A DNA stretch of 62,982 nucleotides from Roseburia sp. 1XD42-34 (GCF_009917385.1 NZ_QWLJ01000024.1:1-62982); one strand, 5' to 3'; positions 52,894 through 61,662 are shown, counted from the stretch's first letter. The notes: generated by a model not told the origin, from the letters alone. Numbers and translations are program-made.

Positions 52894-54672
52894 TTAATTT
52901 TTTCGGAAAAATAATCTTTCAAAGGGAACCAGCCCCATTGTATTTAAAGATATCCCCATTAGGTTTTTATGAAATATGGCCTTTTCAAACGTAGAATATA
53001 AAGGTATTATAATACCTTGATTGATGAAGCTTTCTTCCAACCCTTTTAGCAACTGCATCCGCTTTACACGTTGTTTTTCTCTCATAGCTTTATCAATAAA
53101 TTGATAAATGTCCTTATCTGAATGGTATAGGTTAGAAAATACACTACTACCAGATAGAAATAGGTTATATGCCGAAACCTCTCTTGAGTTGTCAAAAACC
53201 AATTCGGATAGAACGATATCTGCTTGTTTCGACTCCTCTATAAAGCGTGAATAAGGTACGTTTACAATATGAAGTTTTACTCCAACTTCTTCAAATTCCC
53301 TCCGCAACCATTTGATGTTATCCTGATTTGGGATCCATTGATATGTCATTAAAATTAACGGTTCTTTATAATCAATATCTTGATTAATTAAAGAATTGGA
53401 GATATATGCATTTTCTGGATCTATCACTGAATTTGCTGTTTGAAACCTTGGATACCCCAAATCCCCAATCAGCTTATCTTTATTTATAATAGAAGATATC
53501 TTTCTTCTTAATACACTATTTACTTTTACATTCTCTTTTTTCATATTCCACATCAAGTACTTTATGGATAAGTTATGTTGTTGAATATTTTGATACACCT
53601 CATTACCACTTTCTTCTATAGAAAACGGAATGTAAAATAAAGGTTTATGCCCCATTTTATTAGCATTAAAATACTTTTCCATGGTCGGTAACACAAAGAT
53701 GGATATTTCATCAATAAAGGCTCTCCCTTGAAAGTAAGTAACATGAGCCATTAGTTTTAATAGATACTTATCGTGTTTTCTAACCATATAAGGTCCTGTA
53801 CCTACTGGATATTTAGCAAATTCCTCTTGTGATTTACCACTATAATTTTCAGGAATAATGGAGCATTTAGGGGAAGATAATAGAATATCCCAGCCATTCA
53901 TCGGCTGTGAAAACTCAAAGCGAACAACATAATTCCCTAAGCAACTTATGTTGTTAAGGTGTCTCACTATCCATTTTTCCGATGTATTTCTAAGCCTTTC
54001 AAAGCTAAATTTTACATCTTTTGCAGTAAGGATTTTATTGTTATGGAAATGAATACCCTTCCTTATATAAAAAGTCCATTCTTTCCCATCATTATCTTGT
54101 TTCCAATAATGCGAAATGTTCGGCACTATTTTTCCGGATGGCTTATTGTAGGTAACTAATGTATTAAAAATTTGCTCAACTAGATGTCTTTCGGAACGTC
54201 TTTCTACAGCAGAGGGATCTAATGAATAAAAGGAACGGAAATAAGGAATCTTTAAATGTTCATAATCATTTTTTTCTTCATTTTCCATTGTCATAGAGCC
54301 AACTTTTAATCCAAATAGTTTAAAAACGATATCAGTATAGACCTGTTCTTTCTCTATATATAACGCATTCATATCTAACAGTGATATCAGCCTAAGAATA
54401 TCGTCATAATTAGGGGCTAGGCGTTCAAAATAATCAAGCATTTCTTCCATTGTTTTTAAAAAAATGATCGTGGTTGAATTACCTCTTCCTTCTCCCTTGT
54501 TTCTTTCTATCCACTTTTTATCCACCAACTTATTCAATATATTGGTTACAGTTCTTTCCGTACATTGTAATTCTTTACTGATCTTAGCTCTTGTTAGTTT
54601 AACCTCTTGGAAAGCTACACCATTTGAAAATTTAACAAACAGTTGCAAATAATAGTCTATAAGTTTCATCAT
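52894..54672 (-). CDS. SgrR-like regulator: winged helix fused to a solute-binding domain
   Basis: A 592-residue protein. The N-terminal SgrR-type winged helix (about 1-100) includes AKISKELQCTERTVTNILNK and WIERNKGEGRGNSTTIIFL. The rest is an ABC solute-binding-type domain (SBP_bac_5 family), for instance YWKQDNDGKEWTFYIRKGIH and FHNNKILTAKDVKFSFERLR, without a signal peptide, so it works inside the cell as an effector-binding domain. ATG at 54672 with GGGAG upstream. It is divergent from the EamA exporter gene, 155 bases apart, which is its most likely target, with the effector perhaps the exporter's substrate. Confidence 0.9.
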   Translation of the reverse strand: MMKLIDYYLQLFVKFSNGVAFQEVKLTRAKISKELQCTERTVTNILNKLVDKKWIERNKGEGRGNSTTIIFLKTMEEMLDYFERLAPNYDDILRLISLLDMNALYIEKEQVYTDIVFKLFGLKVGSMTMENEEKNDYEHLKIPYFRSFYSLDPSAVERRSERHLVEQIFNTLVTYNKPSGKIVPNISHYWKQDNDGKEWTFYIRKGIHFHNNKILTAKDVKFSFERLRNTSEKWIVRHLNNISCLGNYVVRFEFSQPMNGWDILLSSPKCSIIPENYSGKSQEEFAKYPVGTGPYMVRKHDKYLLKLMAHVTYFQGRAFIDEISIFVLPTMEKYFNANKMGHKPLFYIPFSIEESGNEVYQNIQQHNLSIKYLMWNMKKENVKVNSVLRRKISSIINKDKLIGDLGYPRFQTANSVIDPENAYISNSLINQDIDYKEPLILMTYQWIPNQDNIKWLRREFEEVGVKLHIVNVPYSRFIEESKQADIVLSELVFDNSREVSAYNLFLSGSSVFSNLYHSDKDIYQFIDKAMREKQRVKRMQLLKGLEESFINQGIIIPLYSTFEKAIFHKNLMGISLNTMGLVPFERLFFRKN

Positions 54673-54827
54673 TGAATGCTCCCATAAAAGGTGAAAAGAT
54701 AAATAACAATTTTCACTTTTCGTTCTCCTTTTATTAAATATAATAATAAGTATAGGATTTGTAAACGGATTTCAAAGAAAGGGGTAAAAATAATTGCTTA
54801 ACGTAGTATACCAGGAGATTTATTCAG

Positions 54828-55733
54828 ATGAGTAATTCATTAAAAAAAGGACATCTATACAACTTGCTTTCTGTTCTCATGATGGCAGTAGGACCGTTAT
54901 TGTCCAAATTTGGACTAGTAGAAATTTCACCTGCAAAGGCATCTGTTATTAATGCTATAACTGTTATATTTGCAAGTTATTTATTGGGTTTACTACAAAA
55001 CAAGAAGGTGACATTCTATTTTGAAAAAGAAATCATTATGTTAGCTTTATTTAATTCAATAGGGGTTATTTTTTTATTTCTAAGCACTCATTTGCTTTCA
55101 CCTGTTGAAATAGGATTTATTGGAAGATTTTATACAGTATTTGCTGTTCTATTATCTGTTTTATTATTAAAAGAAAAGCTAAGCAAAAATGAAATCATAT
55201 TTATTAGCTTAGCCATTTTAGGAGCATTTTTATTTGTTCATAAAGACGGCAATTACGAATCCAATATATTAGGCAGTTTCTTCGCAATTTTATATACATT
55301 CTTTTTCGCACTAACCAATATTTTTATAAAAAAGAGCCTAACAAAAGAAAAAGAATCAAATTCAATTCTATTCACCAACAATTGTATCACCTTTATATTT
55401 CTTTTTCTTTATGCTACTTTTACAGGGGACCTATTTACATCGGGGTATTCATTAACAGGAATTAGTTATATAGTAATATCTTCACTTTGTACTGGGTTTT
55501 TAGGAACACTTTTTCTGTATCAAGCATTGAATCATTTACGTTTCGCAATCGCCAATGTAACGAGAGCATTCAGTCCATTATTGCTCGCTGTTATATCCTT
55601 TCCGTTTTTTCCTATTGAAATAACCTTTCAGAATACGGCAGGTGCAATCGTTTTAATCATCTCCATTCTTTTATTATCTTTTGGAGAAAGAAATAAAAGC
55701 AAGTCTAGCGATACCAATAAAAAATACATATAA
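54828..55733 (+). CDS. EamA/DMT-family metabolite exporter
   Basis: A 301-residue membrane protein with ten helices in two EamA repeats (about 10-135 and 150-290); the repeat ends LLSVLLLKEKLSKNEIIFIS and LLSFGERNKSKS are characteristic, and SPVEIGFIGRFYTVFAVLLS marks the end of the first half. Such transporters export amino acids, nucleosides, sugars or other metabolites. ATG at 54828 with CAGGAG upstream. Divergent from the SgrR-like gene, which should control it. Confidence 0.9.
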   Translation: MSNSLKKGHLYNLLSVLMMAVGPLLSKFGLVEISPAKASVINAITVIFASYLLGLLQNKKVTFYFEKEIIMLALFNSIGVIFLFLSTHLLSPVEIGFIGRFYTVFAVLLSVLLLKEKLSKNEIIFISLAILGAFLFVHKDGNYESNILGSFFAILYTFFFALTNIFIKKSLTKEKESNSILFTNNCITFIFLFLYATFTGDLFTSGYSLTGISYIVISSLCTGFLGTLFLYQALNHLRFAIANVTRAFSPLLLAVISFPFFPIEITFQNTAGAIVLIISILLLSFGERNKSKSSDTNKKYI

Positions 55734-55930
55734 ATTCGTAATATCATTCCAAACGAAGTCCCGAGATTCTAACTCTCGATATCTGGATATGAAAAATTCC
55801 TTTAGATAGACCGTAACCAATCATTTATCCTGTCATATTGATTCTCTATAAATGGCTGTGCAGAGGGCATCCAATTAGCAATGTCCCTGATAGGGAACAT
55901 TTTAAAGAGGAAAAAGCGCATCATCAAGTG
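55734..55930. other. Intergenic stretch before family B copy 5
   Basis: GAAGTCCCGAGATTC-TAA-CTCTC lies soon after the exporter stop, but no convincing terminator was found. No gene remnant recognised. Confidence 0.35.
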
Positions 55931-56110
55931 AAACTTTATTCCGGAGGATTTTTCTTCCATCTTCTACTGTTGTTAGTACCGCCAGGGTATGACCTAAAGG
56001 CCTTTGAACCAATTGGGTATTTAGGTGCCGTTTACTCCCACTTAGACCTTTTGTACCAACTCAGGGATTATGAAGTGGGAGTCTTACAGCACCTTACATG
56101 CGGGATAAAA
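55931..56110 (+). repeat. Structured repeat family B, copy 5
   Basis: Contains ATTTTTCTTCCATCTTCTACTG, TTAGTACCGCCAGGGTATGA (as in copy 4), AATTGGGTATTTAGGTGCCG, inner arm ACTCCCACTTAGACC with AAGTGGGAGT, and CTTACAGCACCTTACATGCGGGATAAA. Hairpin 1 is partly lost; an extra CCTAAAGG insertion follows the GCCAGGG block. Confidence 0.8.
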
Positions 56111-56228
56111 TCATTCAAAAAACGGACCGATTTAAATAGCAGTGATTTTTTTCACAAAAAACAAATAATAATAAAGTTGTTTCATTCTTCTCCATCATTT
56201 TTCAACTACACTTTATTTTTTCTACATT

Positions 56229-57347
56229 CTAAAATGATTGATCATTCATTCTCCAAAAACTCGGTCCATAATCTGTATTCTCAACCGAAATATTTAAATC
56301 AGAAGCAGGTAAAGCTTCTCCAACTGTTAACTGATGCATGTTATTTTGTATAGGAGAGCCAAAGGAGAATTCCAGTTGTTTGGCGTCTAAATCAAACAAT
56401 ATAGAATGCACGGTTCCAAAGTTTTGTTGATAATTATGCACCGTTAACCCCTCAGGATATTCTTGTAATAGGAAACTTCGCAGATGGTTTTTCGAGATAA
56501 GATCATTGCTTTTTAAACTATTTTTCATAAAATCATAACGTACTTTGGACTGTTCCAACATGCCATTTTCTATTCTCGAAATATGAGGAAATAGGGCATG
56601 GTTAGTTGCAATCATATATTCTGATTTGGTGGTGCTCTTTTCTACAGCTCTTTTTCCATCATAAGTTTCGATTAAAGCTGCATGACCATCGGCATCTGCT
56701 AGAAGCAAATTCATATTTGTTCCAATAGGCATATCCTCTATATAAGAAATTCCCTCCTCAACGTCTTTACAATTTTCCAGTAACGCCCTGACGATCACCA
56801 TAAACTGTAACCCTTTTATAGTCGGCTTTTTCATTCCCGGATGTTTTCCAACTGGCATACCGCAAGCGGCAAAAGCTACACAAAACCCTTTTTCATTTAA
56901 GCCTTCGCTTCGACCAAAATATGAAACGGAAAATCCAGTATGACTGTATTGCCCCTTTACTTTTGTTGTACAGAGTCTCATATCAGCGATGGCTGGGGAC
57001 AAGTCGTAGTTTCTTAGGACATACGTTTTACGATCGTTTGTCTTAGTCGGTAAAACAGCACCCAAACTACATCCACCTGGTTGTAGCAACGCTTCATCGA
57101 AGAAGACAAGATCACTTAGCTTTACATTAAGCTCATCTGCAAACCCTTGTAATTCTTCGTTTAAACCTGGACAATACTGGTTCATGAGCTTTTCCATATC
57201 CTTACATTTTGCCTCGTCTATTGGTTTGACTGATAAAACTGTATTCTTTGCTACTGGATTCTTTTTTATTTCTTTTCCTTGCTTTCTACCAATTTCATAA
57301 CTAGTGCCTTCAAGATACGAAAAAGAAGCGTGAATGGACTCTTTCAT
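56229..57347 (-). CDS. C45-family autoproteolytic acyltransferase/hydrolase
   Basis: A 372-residue Ntn-hydrolase of the C45 (acyl-CoA:6-aminopenicillanate acyltransferase-like) group. The expected N-terminal nucleophile after self-cleavage is C93 in LLQPGGCSLGAVLP, preceded by the helical pro-segment (GTSYEIGRKQGKEI, LNEELQGFADELN). Later come VLRNYDLSP and SEGLNEKGFCVAF, GTNMNLLLADADGHAALIE and MIATNHALFPH, all family marks. Bacterial members hydrolyse or transfer acyl groups on unknown amides; penicillin-type chemistry should not be assumed. ATG at 57347 with GAGGAG upstream. Monocistronic. Confidence 0.87.
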   Translation of the reverse strand: MKESIHASFSYLEGTSYEIGRKQGKEIKKNPVAKNTVLSVKPIDEAKCKDMEKLMNQYCPGLNEELQGFADELNVKLSDLVFFDEALLQPGGCSLGAVLPTKTNDRKTYVLRNYDLSPAIADMRLCTTKVKGQYSHTGFSVSYFGRSEGLNEKGFCVAFAACGMPVGKHPGMKKPTIKGLQFMVIVRALLENCKDVEEGISYIEDMPIGTNMNLLLADADGHAALIETYDGKRAVEKSTTKSEYMIATNHALFPHISRIENGMLEQSKVRYDFMKNSLKSNDLISKNHLRSFLLQEYPEGLTVHNYQQNFGTVHSILFDLDAKQLEFSFGSPIQNNMHQLTVGEALPASDLNISVENTDYGPSFWRMNDQSF

Positions 57348-57645
57348 AATTTATCTCTCCTCAGTCAAAATGATTGATGTATATCGTGGACATACATACC
57401 AGCTATCTCAACATATTCTTAAAAGAAATGAACTGACTTCTTCCAATAAAGAATGACAAGCATCAGCAAACCCTTCGATTTCCTTCCCAGAAAACCTGAG
57501 TCAAATTCAGTGAGAATAGATTTGCATTGCTCGAATCTTCAGGGATCGATAAAGGGTTCCCGCGTATGCCTGCCTGGTAAGTCTTGACTCTTAGCTAGAT
57601 ATACATCATAATTTCCCCCCTTTATTTCTATGTCTATATAAAGAA
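57348..57645. other. Intergenic stretch, nothing recognised
   Basis: No supported gene; it should hold the promoter of the C45 gene. Codon-like stretches are absent. Confidence 0.4.
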
Positions 57646-57672
57646 TAAACCCTCCAGCAGGTGGAGAGTTTA
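57640..57672 (-). terminator. Terminator after the MerR-type gene
   Basis: TAAACCCTCC (57646-57655) pairs with GGAG-A-GTTTA (57663-57672); read on the minus strand it ends in TTTATTCTTTATA. It begins 26 bases after the stop codon. Confidence 0.7.
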
Positions 57673-57697
57673 CCCTCTTTCTATATAATGCTGTTGC

Positions 57698-58549
57698 TTA
57701 ATGATCGTTCTTGGTAACTCGTACGCATATTTTCGTAATAAACTCAGAGGGATGTCTGTTCAAATCTGGTCGGATCTCTCTTATATTAAAATCGGAAGGA
57801 ACAAGTCCTTTTTCATAGATCTCAAACGCATTCCCTACAGGGGATAAATTCTGTTCGATTAGCCAGCTTCTCAACTTTTCATATCCTGCATCCAACTCAG
57901 AATAGGGGCCTTTCACAGTCAGGCATGCGTATGTTCCACCAGCTAACATTATACAACCGTCTATTTTATTCGTTTCTTTTATTGGAATCAGAAGTTCCAC
58001 ATCTGCCTCTTTTTGATATAAGTCTCGTTCGTAAAAAACAGCCATGAGATTACCAATAATATCCAGATTAAAAGCATAAACTCGATCAAACAACTTCTTA
58101 ACCAACTGATCAATAAATGTAACCTTTATTTTCTCACGTAGGGTATAGACTAGTATTTCCTTTCGTTTTTCCATAAAACAGTCGGATAAAAGAGGTCCCG
58201 GAATGATAGAGGACTCTTTTTCGATTTGTACTTTTAAACGATTTATTTCTTTTATTTGCTTGGAAAGTTGTTCTTTTTGATCTTCAAGTTCAGCAATTTT
58301 ATGTTCCAATAGGCTCTTCCAGTGTGTTTGATCATTTTTTTCCATCAATTCCTTAATTGTCTGCAAAGAGAACTGACAGCTTTTTAAAAGCTTAATTTTT
58401 TTCATAGTTTGAATTTTGTCGTAGTCATAATAACGATATTTAGTAATAGGATCTATGTAAGAAGGCTTTAGTAAACCAATGTCGCTATAGTAACGTAATG
58501 TTTTAACAGGAATATTGCATATTTCAGAAAATTTTCCGATAGAGTACAT
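57698..58549 (-). CDS. MerR-family regulator with GyrI-like drug-binding domain (BmrR/BltR-like)
   Basis: A 283-residue activator. The MerR winged helix comes first (about 1-70): IGKFSEICNIPVKTLRYYSD then YRYYDYDKIQTMKKIKLLKS. A coiled-coil linker follows (about 80-112, KIAELEDQKEQLSKQIKEIN), then a C-terminal effector domain (about 128-280) of the multidrug-sensing type, with GGTYACLTVKGPYSELDAGY. Such proteins activate drug-efflux genes. ATG at 58549 with AAAGGATG upstream. No efflux gene is adjacent on the same strand; the MFS gene at 60081 is the nearest candidate. Confidence 0.9.
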   Translation of the reverse strand: MYSIGKFSEICNIPVKTLRYYSDIGLLKPSYIDPITKYRYYDYDKIQTMKKIKLLKSCQFSLQTIKELMEKNDQTHWKSLLEHKIAELEDQKEQLSKQIKEINRLKVQIEKESSIIPGPLLSDCFMEKRKEILVYTLREKIKVTFIDQLVKKLFDRVYAFNLDIIGNLMAVFYERDLYQKEADVELLIPIKETNKIDGCIMLAGGTYACLTVKGPYSELDAGYEKLRSWLIEQNLSPVGNAFEIYEKGLVPSDFNIREIRPDLNRHPSEFITKICVRVTKNDH

Positions 58550-58553
58550 TTTT

Positions 58554-58811
58554 TCATCCTTTCAACATATTTTCTTTGGCAAGTAAAAAATGTATGAAAT
58601 GACAATTAACCATGTCGCCAACCTTATAAATACAATAAGGATTCTTTATAACGGAGCTGTCGATGAAAATGATGGGTGAACTGGATGGAGTTAATATACA
58701 CACCTGAAAATGATTGCTTTCGGCCGCTTGGCAAACGGCTCCCAATAAGGCCGCCATTTTTAAATGATCCTCATGTCTCACATGATCAATCTTAACCGCT
58801 GCAACCTGCAT
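58554..58811 (-). CDS. Hypothetical protein coupled to the MerR-type gene
   Basis: An 85-codon frame that ends 4 bases before the MerR start. It reads VKIDHVRHEDHLKMAALLGA, VCQAAESNHFQVCILTPSSS and IFIDSSVIKNPYCIYKVGD, soluble-looking and Cys-containing. The ribosome site before its ATG is weak. It may be a genuine small gene, the remains of a longer one, or a chance frame. Confidence 0.35.
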   Translation of the reverse strand: MQVAAVKIDHVRHEDHLKMAALLGAVCQAAESNHFQVCILTPSSSPIIFIDSSVIKNPYCIYKVGDMVNCHFIHFLLAKENMLKG

Positions 58812-58939
58812 AAAAAGAATCCGAGTGATCGAAAAGTTATTCTTCTCTTGTGAATGAGTATATATTTTTTATAAAATAGCTTGATCATTTTCCATCCACT
58901 TCAACAATCGAGCCCGACTGTTTGAAATTGTTCATATGA

Positions 58940-58979
58940 AAAACCATGGAATCTCTGGTGTTAGATGCTCCATGGTTTT
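58940..58979. terminator. Strong hairpin downstream of the Rid-family gene
   Basis: Perfect 11-base arms AAAACCATGGA (58940-58950) and TCCATGGTTTT (58969-58979), 27 bases after the Rid stop codon on the minus strand. Confidence 0.65.
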
Positions 58980-59005
58980 GATGAAGTGTGTTAAAGCTTT
59001 ATATT

Positions 59006-59404
59006 TTATACTTTGGCTGCCCAAATTTCTATTTCGATTTTTATCTCAGGTAAACCTAACTCACAAAGATATCCAATCGTCATTGCCGGATAATCATTGC
59101 TAAATAATTGATCCCACTCTGAATCTAAGAAATCCCAATCAATTATCTCAGTAGCCCATATGTTTACTTTTATAATATTTTCAGCACGTAACCCTTCGGA
59201 TTCCATCACTTTTTTTATATTGGTAAACGTATTACTCACTTGCTCATTCATATTTTGTGGAAATTGCCCATTTTGATCCATACCGACTTGACCTGATGTA
59301 ACGTATAACTCTGCATTCCTTGGGATTTTTGTGATATGTGTGTAATTCCCCACCGGTGCAGGCATATTTGATGGGTTTTTCCTTGTAACTTTTCTGTTTT
59401 CCAT
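59006..59404 (-). CDS. Rid (YjgF/YER057c/UK114) family protein
   Basis: A 132-residue protein with the Rid fold: PAPVGNYTHITKIPRNAELYV, TSGQVGMDQNGQFPQNMNEQ and VSNTFTNIKKVMESEGL as in the family, and ENIIKVNIWATEI. RidA itself deaminates reactive enamines using a conserved arginine in the PAR-x-x-V motif; here the position reads PAMTIGY, so the arginine is missing. It therefore belongs to a non-RidA subgroup of unknown activity. ATG at 59404 with GCGGTG upstream. Confidence 0.88.
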   Translation of the reverse strand: MENRKVTRKNPSNMPAPVGNYTHITKIPRNAELYVTSGQVGMDQNGQFPQNMNEQVSNTFTNIKKVMESEGLRAENIIKVNIWATEIIDWDFLDSEWDQLFSNDYPAMTIGYLCELGLPEIKIEIEIWAAKV

Positions 59405-59429
59405 TTATTCACCGCCATTTAGAAATTTT

Positions 59430-59500
59430 CTGCCGTTTTTCTAGAAAATCAAATTTAGACACACTTCACCTGTGGAATGATTTCTAGAAAAAAACAGCAG
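59430..59500. repeat. Long imperfect inverted repeat before the Rid-family gene
   Basis: CTGCCGTTTTTCTAGAAA-ATCA (59430-59451) and TGATTTCTAGAAAAAAACAGCAG (59478-59500) pair over about 21 positions with small bulges, around 26 bases. It starts 26 bases before the Rid start codon. It may be a regulatory dyad with TTTCTAGAAA cores or a decayed mobile element. Confidence 0.45.
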
Positions 59501-59957
59501 TAGAGTATCCATATCCAAAAGATAAGAACTTAAGTGATTTTTTCTTCATGGGTGGACACTCCTCTCTCTAAATGACAGCATTCTTTACGTAAATAAAAAA
59601 TGAATCTAAGGTTTATTGCTAGTTTCAACCTAGCATTGTTTTAATTAGATTTTTATTATCAGGATAAAAAACTTATTCTGTACAAAATTATTGTCACATA
59701 GAGCAAGGTTTTTATCAAGCTTTATTTTAAATAATCGATCTTTGTTTTATTTGGTAAAAATAAATTTTAATTAAAAAACTTTGTTCACCGAAATACAAAG
59801 TTAGCGTTTGGCGCGTACTTTTGATCAACTTTTATTTACATTTATAAACGTCCATATTAAGGGATTTTAATAACAAGATGTCATTTATGTAAAAATATTC
59901 TTGTTTAATAAAAGGGTGTGTGTTAACATTATTTTGAAAATTTAATCAAATATTATG
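59501..59957. other. Long intergenic stretch, nothing recognised
   Basis: Extremely AT-rich, no coding frame. It lies between divergent genes and should carry the promoters of both. Confidence 0.4.
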
Positions 59958-59981
59958 AGTTTCATTAGTAGTCATGAAACT
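59958..59981 (+). promoter_or_regulatory. Inverted repeat before the MFS gene
   Basis: AGTTTCAT (59958-59965) and ATGAAACT (59974-59981) are perfect eight-base arms around eight bases, 100 bases before the MFS start. Candidate operator. Confidence 0.45.
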
Positions 59982-60080
59982 GATGGTGTGCACATAGTAC
60001 AGAAGCATCTAAAAACGGTTAATCTACCCAAAATCAAGTATGTAAGGGGACATTTATATGTAAAGGGGTGATAATGATTC

Positions 60081-61232
60081 ATGCTGCTTCTAGTATTATT
60101 TTTGGCTACAGCCAATGCATTCATTCTTCTCTATGCACCTCAGCCCCTGCTACCTATCTGGAAGAATGAATTTCAGTTATCCATCTCGGTTGTTAGTCAT
60201 ACTATTTCTATCACCATTATCACCTTAGCTATAACCTCTTTTATGTTGGCATCAAAGTTTGATTTGTATAACCGAAAGAAAATTATTTTGTTAGCGAGTA
60301 TAGCTTTAATTATTCCAAGTGCCATGATTGCCGTCTCAGATTCATTCCATACGATCTTATTCTGGAGATTTGCATATGGTTTATTTATACCTGGTGTAAC
60401 GGCTGTTATGATGGCATATACCTCAGAAGAGTTTCCAGCGAAACATCGAGGTAAAATCATGGGGATTTATGTAAGTGCGAATGTTGGGGGTGGGCTATTA
60501 GGGAGGGTTATTTCTGGCCCAATAGCAGATCTCTTTTCCTGGAAAGCTGTTTTTGGATGTATGGCTATGTTCTCTACTATTGTCGCTTTTCTTGTATGGC
60601 TGTATTTACCTAACCCTAAAAATCAAACAAAAAATAATAATATTAATAGTTCTCTTATTCACTTTAAAAACCCCACTTTAGTTGGTACATTCGCTATTGG
60701 TTTTGCACAATTCTTTGCATTTATTAGTTTCTTTACTTACATTCCGTTTTATGTGAGTGGAGCACCTTTTCACCTAACTGTTACGGAAGTTTCTTTATTA
60801 TACTTAACCTATGCTTTTGGATTATTATCAGCGCCCATATCAGGATATATATCAGATAGGATCGGAAGAAGGTGGACGATGGCTAATGGGCATATAATCG
60901 CAGTTATAGGAATATTGTTAACCCTGTTCGGGACGTTGCCAACAATTATTATCGGTGCTTCTTTATTAGTTTTTGGAAACTTCGCATCACAATCAGCTAC
61001 TACAGCTTTTGTTACTGATATTGCAACAACATCTCGTGGAGCGGCTACTTCCCTTTACTTATTCTTTTTCTATCTAGGCGGAAGTCTTGGTTCTTGGATT
61101 CCTGGTATTATCTGGGATGAATTTGCATGGAATGGCGTGGTTCTTTCTACAGCAGGTACAATTTGTATAGCGTTAATGATAAACGCCTCCCTAACAAAGA
61201 AGTCTTCGTCTCATCAAAACATTTCTGCGTAA
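60081..61232 (+). CDS. MFS transporter (YnfM/YgaY-like exporter)
   Basis: A 383-residue 12-helix major facilitator protein. Recognisable are LLYAPQPLLPIWKNEFQLS after helix 1, SKFDLYNRKKIILLASIALI (loop 2-3 motif), FWRFAYGLFIPGVTAVMMAY, LGRVISGPIADLFSWKAVFG and ISGYISDRIGRRWTMANGHI. Members of this group export arabinose, amino acids or drugs. Unusually the ATG lies right at helix 1, without the usual 10-15 residue cytosolic leader; GGGGTGATAA upstream is 12 bases away. A competing in-frame start does not exist, so the N-terminus may be slightly truncated. A perfect dyad at 59958-59981 may control it. Confidence 0.88.
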   Translation: MLLLVLFLATANAFILLYAPQPLLPIWKNEFQLSISVVSHTISITIITLAITSFMLASKFDLYNRKKIILLASIALIIPSAMIAVSDSFHTILFWRFAYGLFIPGVTAVMMAYTSEEFPAKHRGKIMGIYVSANVGGGLLGRVISGPIADLFSWKAVFGCMAMFSTIVAFLVWLYLPNPKNQTKNNNINSSLIHFKNPTLVGTFAIGFAQFFAFISFFTYIPFYVSGAPFHLTVTEVSLLYLTYAFGLLSAPISGYISDRIGRRWTMANGHIIAVIGILLTLFGTLPTIIIGASLLVFGNFASQSATTAFVTDIATTSRGAATSLYLFFFYLGGSLGSWIPGIIWDEFAWNGVVLSTAGTICIALMINASLTKKSSSHQNISA

Positions 61233-61253
61233 TAAAAAATAATTACTTTTATG

Positions 61254-61480
61254 GAACAAAGGCGCAGAGCGCCCGTTTAGCAACGTAGCGACTGGAGCGA
61301 ATCGACTAAAGCTTTAGGAATCATGCTCCTGCAACAGGAGTATGCCGACGTAGGGCGGCAAGCCCGTTGTTAGTCGACCTTCCTCTTAACCACCAACCGA
61401 TGATGACTTATCGTAGGGCAATGGAGGGAAGTCGCCTAGTTGCTGGGCGCTTAAGCCGGACGTGGCTATCCCGTTATATC
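61254..61480 (+). repeat. Structured repeat family A, copy 4 (fullest copy)
   Basis: Closing stem: AGCGCCC (61268-61274), AGCAAC (61279-61284) and TAGCGAC (61286-61292) pair with GTCGCCTA, GTTGCT and GGGCGCT at 61431-61451. Inside: TCGACTAA (61302-61309) with TTAGTCGA (61370-61377), enclosing CTCCTG/CAGGAG (61326-61340) and GGGC/GCCC (61353-61365). After it comes AGCC-GGACGT-GGCT. It begins GGAACAAAGGCGC and is followed by a TTATACTTTTGTATG box near 61502. The cloverleaf-like fold is as strong as in many structured RNAs. Confidence 0.85.
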
Positions 61481-61581
61481 TGTACTCATAAGCCAACATT
61501 TTTATACTTTTGTATGAAAATACCCTTGGCTAAAGGCAATACGAAGCTAAGCCCTTCATCATTGATTTTTTTATTTTCATA

Positions 61582-61612
61582 ATAGATGGTGGCTCGCGCT
61601 CTAGGCGAGCCA
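61582..61612. terminator. Hairpin after family A copy 4
   Basis: TGGCTCGC and GCGAGCCA form a perfect 8-base stem, first of three hairpins in a row (61590-61722). Confidence 0.4.
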
Positions 61613-61631
61613 TGGTGGTTTCTTATCTCTT

Positions 61632-61662
61632 AAAAAGACTGTGGAAATTCCACAGCCTTTTT
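61632..61662. terminator. Terminator-like hairpin with A and T runs
   Basis: AAAAAG-A-CTGTGG (61632-61644) and CCACAG-C-CTTTTT (61650-61662), a classical bidirectional terminator shape. It could end the MFS transcript, 400 bases after the gene. Confidence 0.65.

Noticed and set aside
55838..56353. 171-codon plus-strand frame over family B copy 5
   Set aside because: It crosses the repeat and runs antisense into the C45 gene; no ribosome site and no protein-like conservation between repeat copies.
56229..57347. Penicillin-type acyltransferase function
   Set aside because: Family similarity alone (C45) does not show beta-lactam chemistry and no biosynthetic genes are nearby.
61367..61582. Open frame inside family A copy 4
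   Set aside because: The frame is not preserved in the other copies; the conservation is structural, not coding.
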